Source: Paratinospora sagittata
Lineage: Eukaryota; Streptophyta; Magnoliopsida; Ranunculales; Menispermaceae
Length of the DNA stretch: 64,000 nt
Assembly: GCA_035771175.1 (NCBI GenBank)
Contig: CM069593.1
Location: 39,650,741 to 39,714,740 of the forward strand
Reading direction: 5' to 3'
The stretch's first letter is position 1; each line of letters opens with the position of its first letter. Below, in pieces: positions 43,789-57,038 of this stretch. Under the pieces are notes generated by a model. It did no database searches. It worked only from the letters and a program-made list of their open reading frames with translations, and was not told the origin of the DNA. The translations under genes and the position numbers were made by a program.

Positions 43789-46700
43789 TGTCACGACCCA
43801 CAACCAGCGACGTCATGACCGGCACGGAACCCCCGCGGTATATTCTTCATCGATACATTCAACGTCCCATTAGCCTAATTTAAATAACCTAATGAACACA
43901 TAATTCCCATATAAGCATCAATCTAAATGGACATAATCAAATCATTAAGATAATTACATTCCCAAATTGACAACCATAAAATTCCATAAGTCCACAATAG
44001 TCAAATACACAAAACCATACCTAACCATAAGTACATCTCATCTATGTGTTAAGTCTAAATACAATAGGCGTTATTAAGTACATATTTACCAAAATACAAA
44101 AATGTACAAAGACACCTACATCACCAAAAATACGGAAAATGCTCTGCAGTCAAGTTTTCCCCTTCCTTTTCCTATCAAAACATGAAATGATAAGAATGTG
44201 GAGTGAGCTATAACAAGCTCAGTGAATATTTTCTACAAGTGGCAATATACATGCATCTAGATAAAACATGGCAAGATCATCAAAACAATTTAAATAACAT
44301 GGTGATATACAAGATTACATACATGCCAAATATAATGCATCATGTCAATACCCAAGATAATGCATATCATTTGTTTCCAAACATGCCAATGCAATCCTAA
44401 ACACTTCCTGAGCAATGGCGATCAAAGGCTTGGGTTCGCGACACTAAGCGCCCAATCCAACCAAACAATACTCGTATTCTAATAGGATTCCTGGGGATGT
44501 GTAGCTAATAGGATCTACCCACCAAGACAAGTATCATGTCTAGGAGATCCTGTCTACACAAGCTATAAAATTCTCTGCAAGATCCACAACTGGGGATCAC
44601 CGCTAGACTTACAAAATTTCTCAAAGAAAATCCCAACTAGGAGACCAAAACCCAATTGCTAACCCAAACAGACTATGCTCAAATTCATTTCATGAAACAT
44701 TAAATCATGCATAACACATATATATATTAATGCAAAACATTTTATATAATACAATGCCACATATATAGAATCCAAATGTAAGAAACACTCACAATGATTG
44801 GCTAGACTTAGCCAATCCAAATCCAATCAATATGAGTACTAGGATGCCACCAAAACACTCCTATGCACCTCAACCTCCAATTGGCTTAATTGGGACACTT
44901 GGATAAATCACAAACCTTGCATATACATAGACTCATTCATCATTAAAATCAGTCCAAATGCATGACATTCAACCATGAATAACCCTAATTCAATAGCCAA
45001 TTTAAGACTCTAAAATGGTTGCACCAATGAGCTAACTCATATAGCTCAATCAACCCATGTTACATCTAATTAAACCACATTCAACCCAAAAGAATGCAAA
45101 AGGTTGATTCCCATGATCCAACCATCATAATACAATACATTCAATCATAATTATGGTCAATTAAACTAATCCCCATGTCAATTTCATCAATTGACTTAGT
45201 CTAGGTCAAAATCCCCAAATTTGGGTAAATTTCCAAATTCATGGCCTAAGCCAAATTTGCACTACACCTAGGTTTTCCAACATTCAAAATCAGTAAATTG
45301 AACCATCAATCATCCATATTTACCCATTTAATCAACATAGATAACATGCAACTTGGATGGAAAACCCTAAGTCCATAACCCAGGTTTAGGTCAAATACAC
45401 ACCAACCTACCAATTTCTTGCTAGAAATTGGGGGTTTCACCATTAATGGGTTCCCAACACTCTCTAATCACACATATCTAACATGCAAGACCTAACTCCG
45501 ACATGTGTTCTTCCACCACCTCCTTCAAATCTGGGATTCAAGTGTGGAAAACACTCCTTGTGTAACACCTCGTAGTTTTAATTAAATACATACGTTGACT
45601 TACGCATATATCGAGGTGTATAATACGCGTATACATATGTAGGAGTTAAATGTGTGTACGTATTAGAATAAGTGCTAAATACATAAAGTGAAGAGTATAA
45701 ATTAAATATGTGAGTTGTTATATAAATATGTGAGTTGTTATATAAATATGTGAATTAAATTAAGTGAATTAAATATGTGAATTGGAGTTAGATAAGGGTA
45801 TGATTAAATTAACTTAAATAAGGATGGTAGTATTAATTGGTAAATGATTAAATGAAGTTGTTAATTTAATGAATGAATAGTTGTTATTGGTGAATAGTTG
45901 AATGAAAGGAAGTTAAATGAATAAGGCGGTTTGTGCATGCTATGTAATACGTGTCTTGATCAAATTCAGCCACCATGAACTCATTTAGACACCTATTAGC
46001 TTGCTGGCATGATGGATTAGCCACGTCATTGATTTGCTGGTGTGTTGGCATGAGTTGATTTAGTTGCTGAAATGTGCAAGTGAAGTTGCAGAACAAAACA
46101 TTGAGCTAGAGAGAAACTGAGAATACGGTTGAGGAAGAAGGAGATTTTAGAGCTCTAAATGAAGGTGAGATCCATAGTTTTAGATGTGAAAGTTTCATAT
46201 TCAAACTCTCTTCTTCATTCTATACATTATATGTGACATGCGACAACTTTCCATGGCTAGTTTGAAACTGGAAAGTGATGAGTTTGAAATTAAGGTGAAT
46301 TGAAGCTCAAACCATGGGGGTTTGATTCCTGGATTATGGGTAAGTTTTCTGATGATGAATTCATTAAGTTTCAGTGATTGAATGGTAGTAATTTAATGTA
46401 TTTGAATTGCTGGAATTGGGTAAATTATTGGTTGAAACAATTAGAGAAAATTCCTTTTTGTTGGGTAAATTAATTGAGGTTCAATTCACTGAAATTTTAT
46501 CATTGATTTGGGTATTCCAAACCTGGCTGAACAAGGGTGTTAGAACCCATTTTAGTGACTAAAATTGTAGTGTTTTATAGTGTATTATGATTGAAAATTG
46601 GTCTTGACTATTCTGTGATGATAAATTACAGAGATTGGAGTGCAAAGTATGTGAAATTCTGAGTTTAATGATATGTACAAGTTGCCGGAAAAATTTCAGA

Positions 46701-48816
46701 TTAGAGACTGATTTGGTAAGATGCTTACCAGTACATTTTGGTTGAATTAGTGATTAATTGATGATTTAGTTGATAAATTCATGTGCTGCAATGTGAAATT
46801 GAATGTGTGCAATGTTGAATTGCAGTAGGTTAAGACATGAATTGAGCAAGTATGGTGCTTGTACTGTTTGTGTGTACTTTCCAATAAGAATTTGTTGGGT
46901 GAAATGGTGAAAAGAGACTAAGTGCGTGTGTTGTGGACTTGGTGAAAGTCCTGTGTAGTGAGTATCTCTTAACTTTGGATATTTGTATATGACATTATAA
47001 ATATGAATGATGTGTTTCAAATCATGAATATATCTATAATTATTGCACTGTTTGAATTCATGAAAACATTTTATTGGAGCATGTTTTGGACTTGCTAGAG
47101 CAAGTTAAAACATGGAATCATTTCCAGAAGACAAACTCGCATGATGATTGTTTAATCTCATGGTCCGAGCGATAATCTTCTGAATGAAATTGGAATTTAG
47201 TCCTAATTTGAAATGGTTTATAGTAGGAAAAAAATTGGGTAATGTGAGGCTGAGCGTATACTCCTTATGGGTGCATAATAGGGAGTGTTTACCCGCTCCA
47301 TTACTAGCAGGAGGGAGATTGATGATTTCGCTAAAAATCTATATGTTTAAATTAAACTTTATGAAATGTTTCATGCATGTTGAATATGATTTTAAAAGAA
47401 TTGAATCATGTAACTTTTATTAAATGCATGTATGATGCCATAGTTAGGAATATTCACTGAGTTGCAGTTGCTCACCCAAATTCTCACACATTTCAGGTTC
47501 GAATCCCAAGGGGAAAGGAAAGACACGCGAAGGATAGAACATCATTCCTTTTGATATGTATGTATTGTTGAGAATTTTGAAATTGTTATTTTGTTATGAT
47601 TATGTATATATAACATTAGCAAAAAAAAAATTATATTACATAAATGGAATGTGAGAATTTGTATGAATGATATACTTATATTTTGGAAAGTTTGATTATG
47701 TAGATTTTGTTAATATAAATGAGAATGACGTCTTGTTGAAAAAAAAAATCTGAGTGAATTAGTATAATGTCTTAAAGGACGAAGGCTAACAGAGTATCGT
47801 ATACATCCAAGTATGACGTATACGGTATCCTGTGTCGGTCATGACGTCACCCTACGTGGGGGGGTCGTGACACCTTGGGTGTAGGTTTAGGTCAAGGAAC
47901 CCATTACTACCATTTAAAAGCTTATATGAGCACATGCAAACTAAACCCTAACCTGGTTCCACACAAAATCGTGGTCCATAGCAAAAGATACACTATTCAA
48001 AAGCTTGCAAACATCAATGAATGTATTCTAATGGAAGAAAATGAAAAAATTATACCTTAGAGCAAGATTTGGGTGGAAATCCCTTTGGAAGGCACCCTCT
48101 TCTCCTTCTCCTTCTTTTCCCCTTCTTTCCCTTCTCTTTCCCTTCAATTTGGTGTAAAATGGACGAGAAATGAGTGTTGGTTGCTTAAATACACGTGCTT
48201 GGGCCCACACATAAAAACACACTTAAATAAAAAACAGTTTCCCTGCTACAATTTCTTGCATTTAAATAATCAATTTCTTGCAAATGACTTACCAATTTAA
48301 CATCTTAACCGTTCAAAATTTTTATGAGTCAGTTACCAACTTCTGGTAAAATTGCAGCTTAATCCAATAATGGGCATGCGAGATCCAACCGTTTGATCAA
48401 AATTGTCAAGAAAATTCCCAAATCTGATAAGCAGTGTTTAGAATCTTATACCTCAAAGTAGACACCTCTGGTCTAGATCTTCACCGTCCATAATGACGAT
48501 CTATCAGAGAAGAATAATATGTCAAAATTCCAACTCAATCAGACCACGGATCTAGGAGATCAAGCCATTGATGTAATCGGTGACAATAATTTCTTCCTCC
48601 ATGGAGCGAGTTCCACTGATCCAAAACACCGTTTTCGACATATTTTGACGTCGAACGGGTCTCCGATTATTTCGAAACATTATGCACACATTAAACAACT
48701 TAAAAACATGCAAAAACACTTGAACTAACACACATCAAGCATCAAATATGTATACGTATACGTATATAGATACTCTACAGGTCATGATGACATCATCCTA
48801 AGGTACGGGCGTTACA
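43789..48816 (-). mobile_element. very long gypsy 5' LTR interrupted by a solo LTR
   Basis: On the minus strand it runs from TGTAACGCCCGTACC (48816) to GGTTGTGGGTCGTGACA (43789). After subtracting the inserted solo LTR with one target copy (2317 bp), the LTR is about 2.7 kb. It contains TGATGTCATCATGACC near the start and GGTCATGACGTCGCTGG near the end. These TGACGTCA-type words are a mark of this LTR family. ORFs within (44203-44400, 48019-48728) are chance readings. Confidence 0.8.
45561..47872 (+). mobile_element. solo LTR of the same family, target duplication CCTTG
   Basis: Starts TGTAACACCTCGTAG and ends GTCATGACGTCACC ... GGGGTCGTGACA. CCTTG is present at 45556-45560 and 47873-47877. 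The host on both sides is the minus-strand LTR of the related element, so this is a plus-strand solo LTR nested in another LTR. Length 2312 bp. No internal coding region. Near the end it carries the CACTGAGTTGCAGTTGCTCACC segment common to LTRs of this type. Confidence 0.85.
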
Positions 48817-49931
48817 TTCACCACCTCAGCTTCGATGTCTTTTGGGTTCTCTAACCACTGGCCTTGCTCATTGAAAGTGCCTTAGATGTAGTTTCACCTC
48901 CTTTCACTTGCTCTTGCATAGAAGTATCTTATGTTGCAGTCCCCCTCTTTCAACCACTCCTCCTTCGCTCTCTGATTCCAGTAAACTTCCTCTTTTGAGT
49001 AGAGATCCTCCAATTGTGATTCTAGGGTCTTGATAGCAGCCCAATCTGAATAAAAAAATCTACTGTTGTAACATTTTCAGGTTTTCCTCATTTGCCTTCC
49101 ATACTTTCTCTCCTATGTTGTTGGAGTGAACATTCATCCAAGTACTTCGAATTATATCCGCAACCTCTTCATTATCCGCCCATATTGCTTCAAACATTGG
49201 CCTTTTCTTGAATCCTTTTTGCTTGTATTGGTAGCTAGGACTTTTAAGTGTTAATAAGTAAGGCTCTGTATCTGAGGAGAAGAAACTGAGGTGCTGGCAA
49301 ATGGCATTCTAAGACTTTGATCTCCAAGTATCATTACAAAAAGCCCGGTCAAGTCTTTCTTTGATGTTCATGCAACCGTTTCTTTTATTGCACCATGTGA
49401 ATAAAGGCCCTTGATAGCCCAGATCATGGAAAACACAATCATCCTCCACTTTCCTAAATTCTTCAATCTGCCTTGTTGCTTTGGGAGGACCTTTTGTTTT
49501 TTGATTCCATAATTTCATTGAAGTCTCCCAATATAAGCCACGGGACACTAGGGACATCATCAAGTTTCCTTAATAATTCCCAAGTGAATTTCCTGTTTGC
49601 TGATTCAGGTTCCCCAGAAATGCCAGTTAGACGCCATCTATCTCCTTCCTTTTCCACCCAAGCATCAATATGCCCATGAGACATTGATCTGAGAGAGATA
49701 AGGATCAGACTTTTCCAAAATGATATTAAACCACCGCCAATGCCCTTTCTGCCACTAGCTAGACAACCATCAAAATTCAACAAAAGTTTCAACTTCATAC
49801 ATTTCACCTTGGCCATTCTTGCCTCAATAACAAACAAAAATGTCAAGATCTTGTTTGTGCGCTAACTCACTCAAATCATGAAACGTATGAGGGTTCCCAA
49901 GCCCTCGCATGTTCCAGCTGATATGTCTCAT
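48817..49931 (-). pseudogene. LINE ORF2, endonuclease domain
   Basis: The ATG at 49931 (MRHISWNMRGLGNPHTFHDL) is the normal start of plant L1 ORF2, with the SWNxRG motif of the endonuclease/exonuclease/phosphatase fold. Further on are VPWLILGDFNEIM, GYQGPLFTWCNKR and IKERLDRAFCN, all conserved in the L1 endonuclease that nicks target DNA. Stops and frameshifts occur (for example near 49846 and 49560). The piece continues through the linker (RARASE-like and WLENPKDIEAE) to 48817, where the gypsy LTR is inserted. The next LINE motif reappears only near 39410. Confidence 0.85.
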
Positions 49932-50590
49932 TTTTCTAAGTAGGGCTGCAGACGTCACAATGGGCACAGTACCCCATGGTCATGCCACCCTAAGACAAAA
50001 ACCTGAGGCACTAATAAGCCTCCTACAGAAAATACCTAAACAACATACAAAATACAACCTGTATATGACAATAAATAATTGAACTGAAATTAAAATCCAT
50101 CATCCATAAAAAAAATCAAATCCATCTTGTACCAAAGTAAGTCATATGCATGCTCTAACCACAACCATCTATGTGATAAATACTTATTAGATGTGATAGT
50201 TTATATATACAAGTTCAAAAAACACAAACTTTCAAAATATCAAAATGAAACCCTATTTCCATTTCTGACACATACATCCAAGAAGTGGAAGGCTACGCAC
50301 AACGGCCTAAGCCTTGCCCTTCCCTTTGAATTTGTACCTGTGAAAAAAAGGGAAAAAAGGGGGTGCGCTCAACTGGCTCAATGAGTAAATTCTCACAATA
50401 TATTTTCATATGTGCATTTATAAAAACATGTAAGCCTTTGAATAAACATTTATGAATACCAATGCACAATTCAATATATTATACATGAAATGAATTATAT
50501 CATGATCAAGTAAAATCATACATGAGTTTCATTAAAAACATGCATCCACCATTCAAAACCCTCTGAAACAAATCTACCTATCTTTCCCCT
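49932..50590. other. unassigned insert between LINE ORF1 and ORF2
   Basis: About 650 bp separate the ORF1 end from the ORF2 ATG, much longer than usual in plant L1. Part of it (50280-50420, GGCTCAATGAGTAAATTCTC) resembles the segment common to gypsy LTRs (compare GCTCAGTGAATATTTTC at 44216), so an LTR remnant in minus orientation is possible. No clear ends or target duplication were found. Confidence 0.35.
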
Positions 50591-51301
50591 ACTAGCGCGT
50601 CATAAGCAGACCCTGCCTTTTTCCATAGAGACAAGTATTTGTTGATCAGATGTTTTGGGTTTCTTTTGGTTTGGTTCAGCACCATCTTCCACATACTGCA
50701 TCTTTCTCTTCATATGGGTTTCTCCTTCTACACTTGCATTCTCTGCATTATTTTTCTGCCACTTTGTTGCTAATCCTTCTTCCTCAACGTTAAAATCTAT
50801 GGGCCCCTTCTCTGTTTTAAAATAGGCGTGTGGGCTTGATGAAATTTCCATCGCATGGACCAAGATAGAAAAGATCTCTTCATGGGCTTCTGTGTTGGCT
50901 TTTAAAAAGTGGGTTGGGAGACTTGAAGCTGACTCATGGGCTGAAGGATAAAGAATAAGCGCCTGGGCTGAAGGAGCCTGAGTATGGATTTGGGCTTGCG
51001 GATCTTCATGAGAGTTGGGCCCACCAGAAAAATGATGTTCTGCATAAGCCCGTACATCATGCATATCTTCCATCTCCACGTCCCTTATCACGTGCAATGT
51101 TGGTATCTCTCCTTCAACTTGATATTCTCTCTCCTTCTCGAACCTTGATGCATTAAATGTTTCCTTGTCTTCCGCGAGAAAGTTCTGAAGGTTGTGGCCT
51201 TGCTAGATCTTTCGAATTTTCTCTTGTAGAGACATGATGACTTCTGACATCTTCTAACTCTAGCCTCTGGTTCGAACCCACCAGGGTTAATGCACCAGCT
51301 T
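50591..51301 (-). pseudogene. LINE ORF1, C-terminal part
   Basis: The minus reading 51097-50600 is Ser/His/Glu-rich with MHVIRDVEMEDMHDVRAYAE and MKRKMQYVEDGAEPNQKKPK. It is the low-complexity tail that follows the zinc knuckle in plant L1 ORF1. It joins the upstream part across the copia insertion. Frame breaks are present at 51100-51290. Function in the live element would be RNA binding in the ribonucleoprotein. Confidence 0.55.
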
Positions 51302-51306
51302 GTTTC

Positions 51307-51552
51307 TGATAGAATTAAGGAGTAATTGATATGATTACTAGAATTATTGGATTGATATCCATAATTGATATGATTACTAGAATTATGGGATTGATATCCA
51401 TAATTATAGTATATCACCTATAATGTCTCCTATTAATTTTGAGAGACATTATTGACTTTCCTTGTAAAGCTCCTGTGTGTATCTTATATATTGTAACAAT
51501 GTACTGTGAATGATATAACAGAAAAATTATTTCTTCAATTGTGTTCTTGATA
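51307..51552 (+). mobile_element. copia 5' LTR (246 bp)
   Basis: Starts TGATAGAATTAAGG and ends GTGTTCTTGATA, followed at once by the PBS. A ~39-bp unit (ATATGATTACTAGAATTATG ... GATATCCATAATT) is repeated twice in tandem. A TATA-like CTTATATATTG lies near 51482. Confidence 0.9.
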
Positions 51553-51564
51553 TGGTATCAGAGA
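51553..51564 (+). other. copia primer binding site (tRNA-iMet type)
   Basis: TGGTATCAGAGA abuts the LTR end without a gap and matches the plant iMet primer binding site except for the last base shown. Confidence 0.85.
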
Positions 51565-51654
51565 CACCTTCAATCTCCTATTCTTTACATTAGGAATTGA
51601 AGCAGGTCCTTTGTTCATCTTATTCCGCTACGATTCATTCGTATCCGTATCAGT

Positions 51655-54600
51655 ATGTCTGTCCATCAAGAAGGTGAAACTTCATCCAAGAAGATTGATT
51701 CTTCTCCTACACCCGTGGCTGCGGTTAGTTTCCAGATGCAGGAAACGTCCTCCTTGATCACCCCAGAACGACTTGATGGGACCAATTACATAGAATGGTC
51801 TCTGAATGCTCTATACAAGATACGGGGCCGTAAGTGTTGGGTTTCTATCTCGGGCACAAAAACTGCACCCAAAGATGTGAACTCAGAAGAATTTGAAGCG
51901 TGGGAGGATGACAATTGCTTAGTCAAATCCTGGTTGCTTAATGCGATGACAAAGGACATTCGCTCTCTCTTTCTTCGATTGCCTACAACAAAAGAGGTAT
52001 GGGAGGCAGCAAAACAAACATATTCTGTTGATCAAGATGCATCACGAGTTTATCAACTACACTGTGAGGAAATTTTTGTCCGTCAAAATGGAGGTTCTCT
52101 CATTTCTTATTTTGGTCAACTAAAGAAAATTTGGCAGGAACTTGATGATATTGATCCATGTGTTATGGAGTGTACTGTTGATATTGCCAAATATACTACC
52201 AAGGTCAACTGTCAACATGTGTATACTTTTTTGGCTGGTCTTGATTCTCAACTTGATGGGGTTCGTGGTCGAGTACTTGCAATTACACCTCTTCCCAATA
52301 TACAAACAGTTTATGCCATAGTGTGTGGAGAGGCAAATCGTCAAGATGTTATGATGGGTGAGAAGATTGGAGAAGGGGCAGCAATGATCTCTCGAAAATC
52401 ATCTACCTCAAAGAAGGATAGAAAGTGTACTCATTGCAGTGGTACTGGTCATATTGCTGAGACATGCTTTCGTCTCCATGGCTATCCGGATTGGCATCCC
52501 AAGGGAAAGAAAAATTCACAAACGTCCTTTCATGCAAAGGAAGAGGACACCAATTCCAGAGGGAACCTAGTTGCCGCTGCCGGATTCACTGCTAAGTCAG
52601 GTATCTTTTACTAAAAATAGTGATTGGATTATTGACTCCGGTGCAACGGAGCATATGACTTGTGACCAGAAAAAATTTTCTCACTTATCTCAATAGTGTT
52701 CCAAAACTATCATCACCAATGCTAATGGTGTATCATCTCCTGTTTTAGGAGATGGTACAATCCCTTTATCTCCTACCTTAACCACCAAAGATGTGTTATT
52801 TGTGCCATCCTTGAATTGCAGCCTTCTTTCTATTTATCAATTTACCAAAGCTCATAATTGTGCGCCATATTTTTTCCTACTCACTGTGTTTTTCAGCACA
52901 TCCATACCAAGGAGAAGATTGGCAGTGGTAAACAAATTGGTGGATTGTACTATCTGGAGGAAGGGTTCCAGTCTTCCCACAGAGAAGGACAAGTCAACAT
53001 AGTGCAGGCCGATTTGGTGAATAAGCGCAAGGAGGAATCTGGTTATGGCATAAGAGATTGGGACATCCATCGTTTAGCTACCTTAAGAGATTATTTCCAT
53101 CTTTGTTTAGTAGTAGTACTCGTGAGGATTTTATTTGTGAAACTTGCACAATGGCAAAAAGTCATCACACTACTTTTCATTTGAGTGATAATAAAGCAAC
53201 TTTCCCTTTTGCATTAGTTCATTCCAATGTTTGGGGACGGGCACCAATTCCAACTCCTAATGGAATGCGGTGGTTTGTTACATTCGTTGATGATTGAACT
53301 CGAATGACTTGGGTTTATCAGTTGAAACACAAGAGTGATGTTTGCTTCATTTTTCAATTATTCCATCAAATGGTGACTACACAGTTTGGCATTCCAATCA
53401 AAGTTATGCGTTCAGATAATGGGGAGGAATATTTCAAGCAAGAGTTGTCCACATTCATGCAATCGGTAGGGATTATTCATCAAACGACATGTCATTATTC
53501 TCCTCAACAGAATGGTGTTGCAGAGCGCAAAAATAGACAGTTATTGGAGGTCACTCGGTCACTCTTGATTGGGGGCCATGTTCCCTCTTACTTGTGGGGT
53601 GAGGCGTTGTATTCGGCAGTGTACTTGATTAATCGAACACCATCCAGTGTCCTTACTTTCAGACGACCATTGGATGTTTTATCTGATCATTGCACCCTGC
53701 CACCCATAGTACATTTAGCTCCAAAATTTTTTGGGAGTGTGGTGTATGTCCACCTACATCCACATCAAAGAACTAAGCTTGAGTCTCGTGTGTCCAGGTG
53801 TGTTTTTGTGGGTTATGGAATCAATCAGAAGGGCTACAAATGTTTTGATCCATCTTCACAGAGGTTTTCTGTTTCAATGGATGTTGTTTTCCATGAACAT
53901 GAACTCTTTTATCAATCGTCGCATACTGATTCCTCACTTCCGGGGGTGCATCAACACGAAGTGCTGAATCATGAGGAAATTCAGTTTTTGTATCGGGCAC
54001 AGGAGGACAATGAAGTCAATGCTATACCCGAGGAAAATGAATCACTAAAACTACCGGATGATGAAACCAGTGCTATACCCGAGGACAATGAAACCAGTGC
54101 TATAGACCCAGATAAGCATGACTCGAACTCTATTCAGGATAGTACAATCTTGCCTTGATATGAAGCACAATCACTACCTCAATCTTCTTCTACAGAGACA
54201 ATCTCAAAGGTACCCATAAATCCTCATATAAATACTACTGTTCTTGATAATGCTGTTGTTGAATTCCAAGCTAATCATGAACCTCAACTACCTCAATCCC
54301 GCTTTCCAGTCCGATCTAACCGTGGTATACCACCACATTTGTATGAACCCGATCCTAAATCCAAAGCTAAATATCCCATAAGCAATCATGTGTCTTTCAA
54401 AAGATTGTCTGAGTCATATGCCTCTTATGTGCTGAAGTTATCATCTGTCTCTATTCCTAGTAAAATGCAAGAAGCTTTAGCAGATCCTAGATGGACTCAA
54501 GCCATGGCGGAAGAAATGGCAGCGCTTAAAAAGAATCTCACTTGGGAGCTCGTACCCAAGGGAAAAGAACTGTGGGATGTCGATGGGTGTTTGCAATTAA

Positions 54601-55984
54601 ACATAAGGAAGATGGTACCATTGAAAGGTACAAAGCTCGGTTGGTCGCAAAAAGGTATACGCAATCATATGGGGTTGACTATCAAGACACTTTTGCACCT
54701 GTTGCGAAGCTTAATACAGTAAGAGTGCTCTTATCTTTGGCAGCTAACTGAGATTGGCCGCTTCTTCAATTCGATGTAAAAAATGCATTTTTACATGGAG
54801 ACCTTGCAGAAGAAGTATATATGGATCCTCCCCCAGGTGTAGAAGAGTACTCAAATACTACTATGGTGTGCAAGCTAAAGAAGGCGTTATATGGGTTAAA
54901 GCAATCTCCAAGAGCATGGTTTGGGAGATTCACCAAGTCCATGAAGAGCTTTGGTTATAGACAAAGCAATTCCGATCATACATTATTCCTAAAGCACAGA
55001 AAGGGAAAAATTACTGCTTTGATTATCTATGTGGATGATACGGTAGTAACAGGTGATGATCAAGATGAAATTGAGAGTTTGCAATGACGCTTAGCTTCAG
55101 AGTTTGAAATGAAACAACTTGGTGACTTGAAGTATTTTCTTGGTATTGAGGTAGCCCGATCAAATAATGGTATCTTCTTATCTTAGTGTAAATACATTCT
55201 TGACCTGTTAATTGAGACAGGTACCCTCGGATGTAAGCCTACAAGTACCCCTATGGAACAAAATCATAAATTGTTCTACTGTTCGAATGCACCTCCTATT
55301 GATAAGGGGAGATACCAAAAAATTGTGGGAAAATTAATTTATTTGTCTCACACGAAGCCAGATATTGCTTATGCAGTGTCGGTTGTGAGACAATTTATGC
55401 ATGATCCTCGTAAACCTCACATGGATGTTGTAAATCGCATATTAAGATACTTGAAATCTGCCCCAGGTAAAGGTTTGCTTTTCACCAAGAATAATCATAT
55501 GAGAGTAGAAGGTTACACTGATACAGATTGGGCTGGTTCAGCTGATGACAGAAGATCTACATCAGGATATTTTACTTTTGTGGGAAGAAACCTAGTGATG
55601 TGGAGGAGTAAAAAACAACCTGTTGTAGCAAGGTCAAGTGCAGAAGCAGAGTATAGAGGCATGGCACATGGAGTGTGTGAGTTACTCTGGTTGAGAAACG
55701 TGCTAAAGGATTTGAGGGCAGGTTCAAAGGAAGTAATGAAATTGTATTGTGACAACACTTCAGCTATTGCGATTGCTCACAATCCAGTCCAACATGATCG
55801 GACAAAACACATTGAGATTGATAGACATTTCATTAAGGAGAAAATTGATGTAGGGATCATTACATTCCCATTTGTGAAGTCTGAAGAACAACTGGCCGAT
55901 GTTCTTACCAAAGTCGTGGCCAACCATATGTTTGATAATTCTCTATGCAAGTTAGGCATGTGCGATATCCATGCACCAACTTGA
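51655..55984 (+). pseudogene. copia gag-pol polyprotein, nearly complete but frameshifted
   Basis: Gag from the ATG at 51655 (320 codons) ends at TAA 52612 with a CTHCSGTGHIAETC zinc knuckle (CX2CX4HX4C). Protease follows in another frame (WIIDSGATEHMT). Integrase has MGHPSFSYLKRLF with HHCC remnants, SNVWGRAP where the first catalytic Asp is Asn, RSDNGEEYF and QQNGVAERKNR. RT has [31 protein letters not shown] and LIIYVDDTVV (YVDD intact). RNase H has GYTDTDWAGSADDRRSTSGY, SSAEAEYRGMA and YCDNTSAI. Stops lie near 52697, 53296, 54156, 54749, 55085 and 55185. Frameshifts lie near 52860, 53060 and 54560. All domains are recognisable; the copy is defective. Confidence 0.9.
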
Positions 55985-55991
55985 GAAGGGG

Positions 55992-56222
55992 TGATAGAAT
56001 ATGATTACTAGAATTATGGGATTGATATCCATAATTGATATGATTACTAGAATTATGGGATTGATATCCATAATTATAGTATATCACCTATAATGTCTCC
56101 TATTAATCTGGAGAGACATTATTGACTTTCCTTGTAAAGCTCCTGTGTGTATCTTATATATTGTAACAATGTACTGTGAATGATATAATAGAAAAATTAT
56201 TTCTTCAATTGTGTTCTTGATA
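55992..56222 (+). mobile_element. copia 3' LTR (231 bp)
   Basis: Starts TGATAGAATATGATTACTAG directly after the polypurine tract TTGAGAAGGGG (55981-55991). It ends GTGTTCTTGATA like the 5' LTR. It lacks 15 bp near its start compared with the 5' LTR. Confidence 0.9.
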
Positions 56223-56227
56223 GTTTT

Positions 56228-57038
56228 CGATCGCCGAAAACCACTTCCTTGCTTCTACTGCTTCCTTCTTCAATACTTTTTGCCATTGTTTTTGTCTTTA
56301 CACCTTCTGAGAATTTTAGCCATGCCTCATATTGTAAATTCCTTTTCTTTTCTTCATCTTCCTCCAAGATTCACAATTCTTCACAGTGTGGTTCATCATG
56401 TCGCAGTAATAAGAAGCATCAGGGAGATGTTCGTATTTTAGCTCCACCCAAATTGGATCGTTTTGGTCAGGGAGCTTTATTTTTATCCCTCTTCTTAATG
56501 GTTTTTCAACATCCAACCTCATTTTGAATCTCAATGATTTTCTCCAACAACATTGTCATTAGTCTTCTGTGATTTCTAAGAAGCTCCCCAGGGTGTTCCC
56601 AATCACAACACCAACTTCTTTTGTCATACAAGCTATTGGAAGATTGTAAGCATGGACCCAAAAACTTACCCATTTCATTGCAGTCTCCAGCGATCTCTTG
56701 TTGCCATCAACCTCTGTCAATACTACCAAGGCTTTATCAAAGTGCCAAAGCTCTCGTTCTAACACTCTCTTCTTATCCACCATGCTTCCAAACTGGAGAA
56801 GGAAGATATTTTCCCCCACCTCAGTATAGATCACCTGTTTTGTAGTTTTCCAAATTTGGTTCATAGTCATTCTGAAGATTTCCTTGCTTATTGCTTTTGC
56901 TGTAAGAACCTTTGCATATAGACAAGTTTTCAAATCAATCCTTTGTTCTCTCGTTTTTCCCCTTTCAACTTCGACGATCTTATCCTCTTCAGCAGTTATA
57001 GAAAACGCCTTCCAAATGTTGTCAATCTCTTCTTCCAT
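56228..57038 (-). pseudogene. LINE ORF1, N-terminal part (DUF4283 and CCHC knuckle)
   Basis: From the ATG at 57038 (MEEEIDNIWKAFSITAEEDK) the reading has ENIFLLQFGSMVDKKRVLER, the RNA-recognition-like DUF4283 core (FxFxxxxDxxRVLE). It continues with WVSFWVHAYNLPIACMTKEV and GNTLGSFLEITED. After a frameshift at about 56540 come KIKLPDQNDPIWVELKYEHL and CDMMNHTVKNC, the zf-CCHC_4 segment. This is the standard plant L1 ORF1 start. The copia element interrupts the coding sequence at 56222. Confidence 0.85.

Larger units (their letters stand above)
51307..56222 (+). mobile_element. full-length Ty1/copia retrotransposon, recent insertion
   Basis: Two LTRs (51307-51552 and 55992-56222), PBS, gag, protease, integrase, RT, RNase H and polypurine tract are all present in copia order. 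It sits inside LINE ORF1. Flanks GTTTC (51302-51306) and GTTTT (56223-56227) form a 5-bp duplication with one change. The LTRs differ by a 15-bp indel and only about four or five substitutions, which points to a fairly recent insertion. The coding region nevertheless has several stops and frameshifts. Confidence 0.9.
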
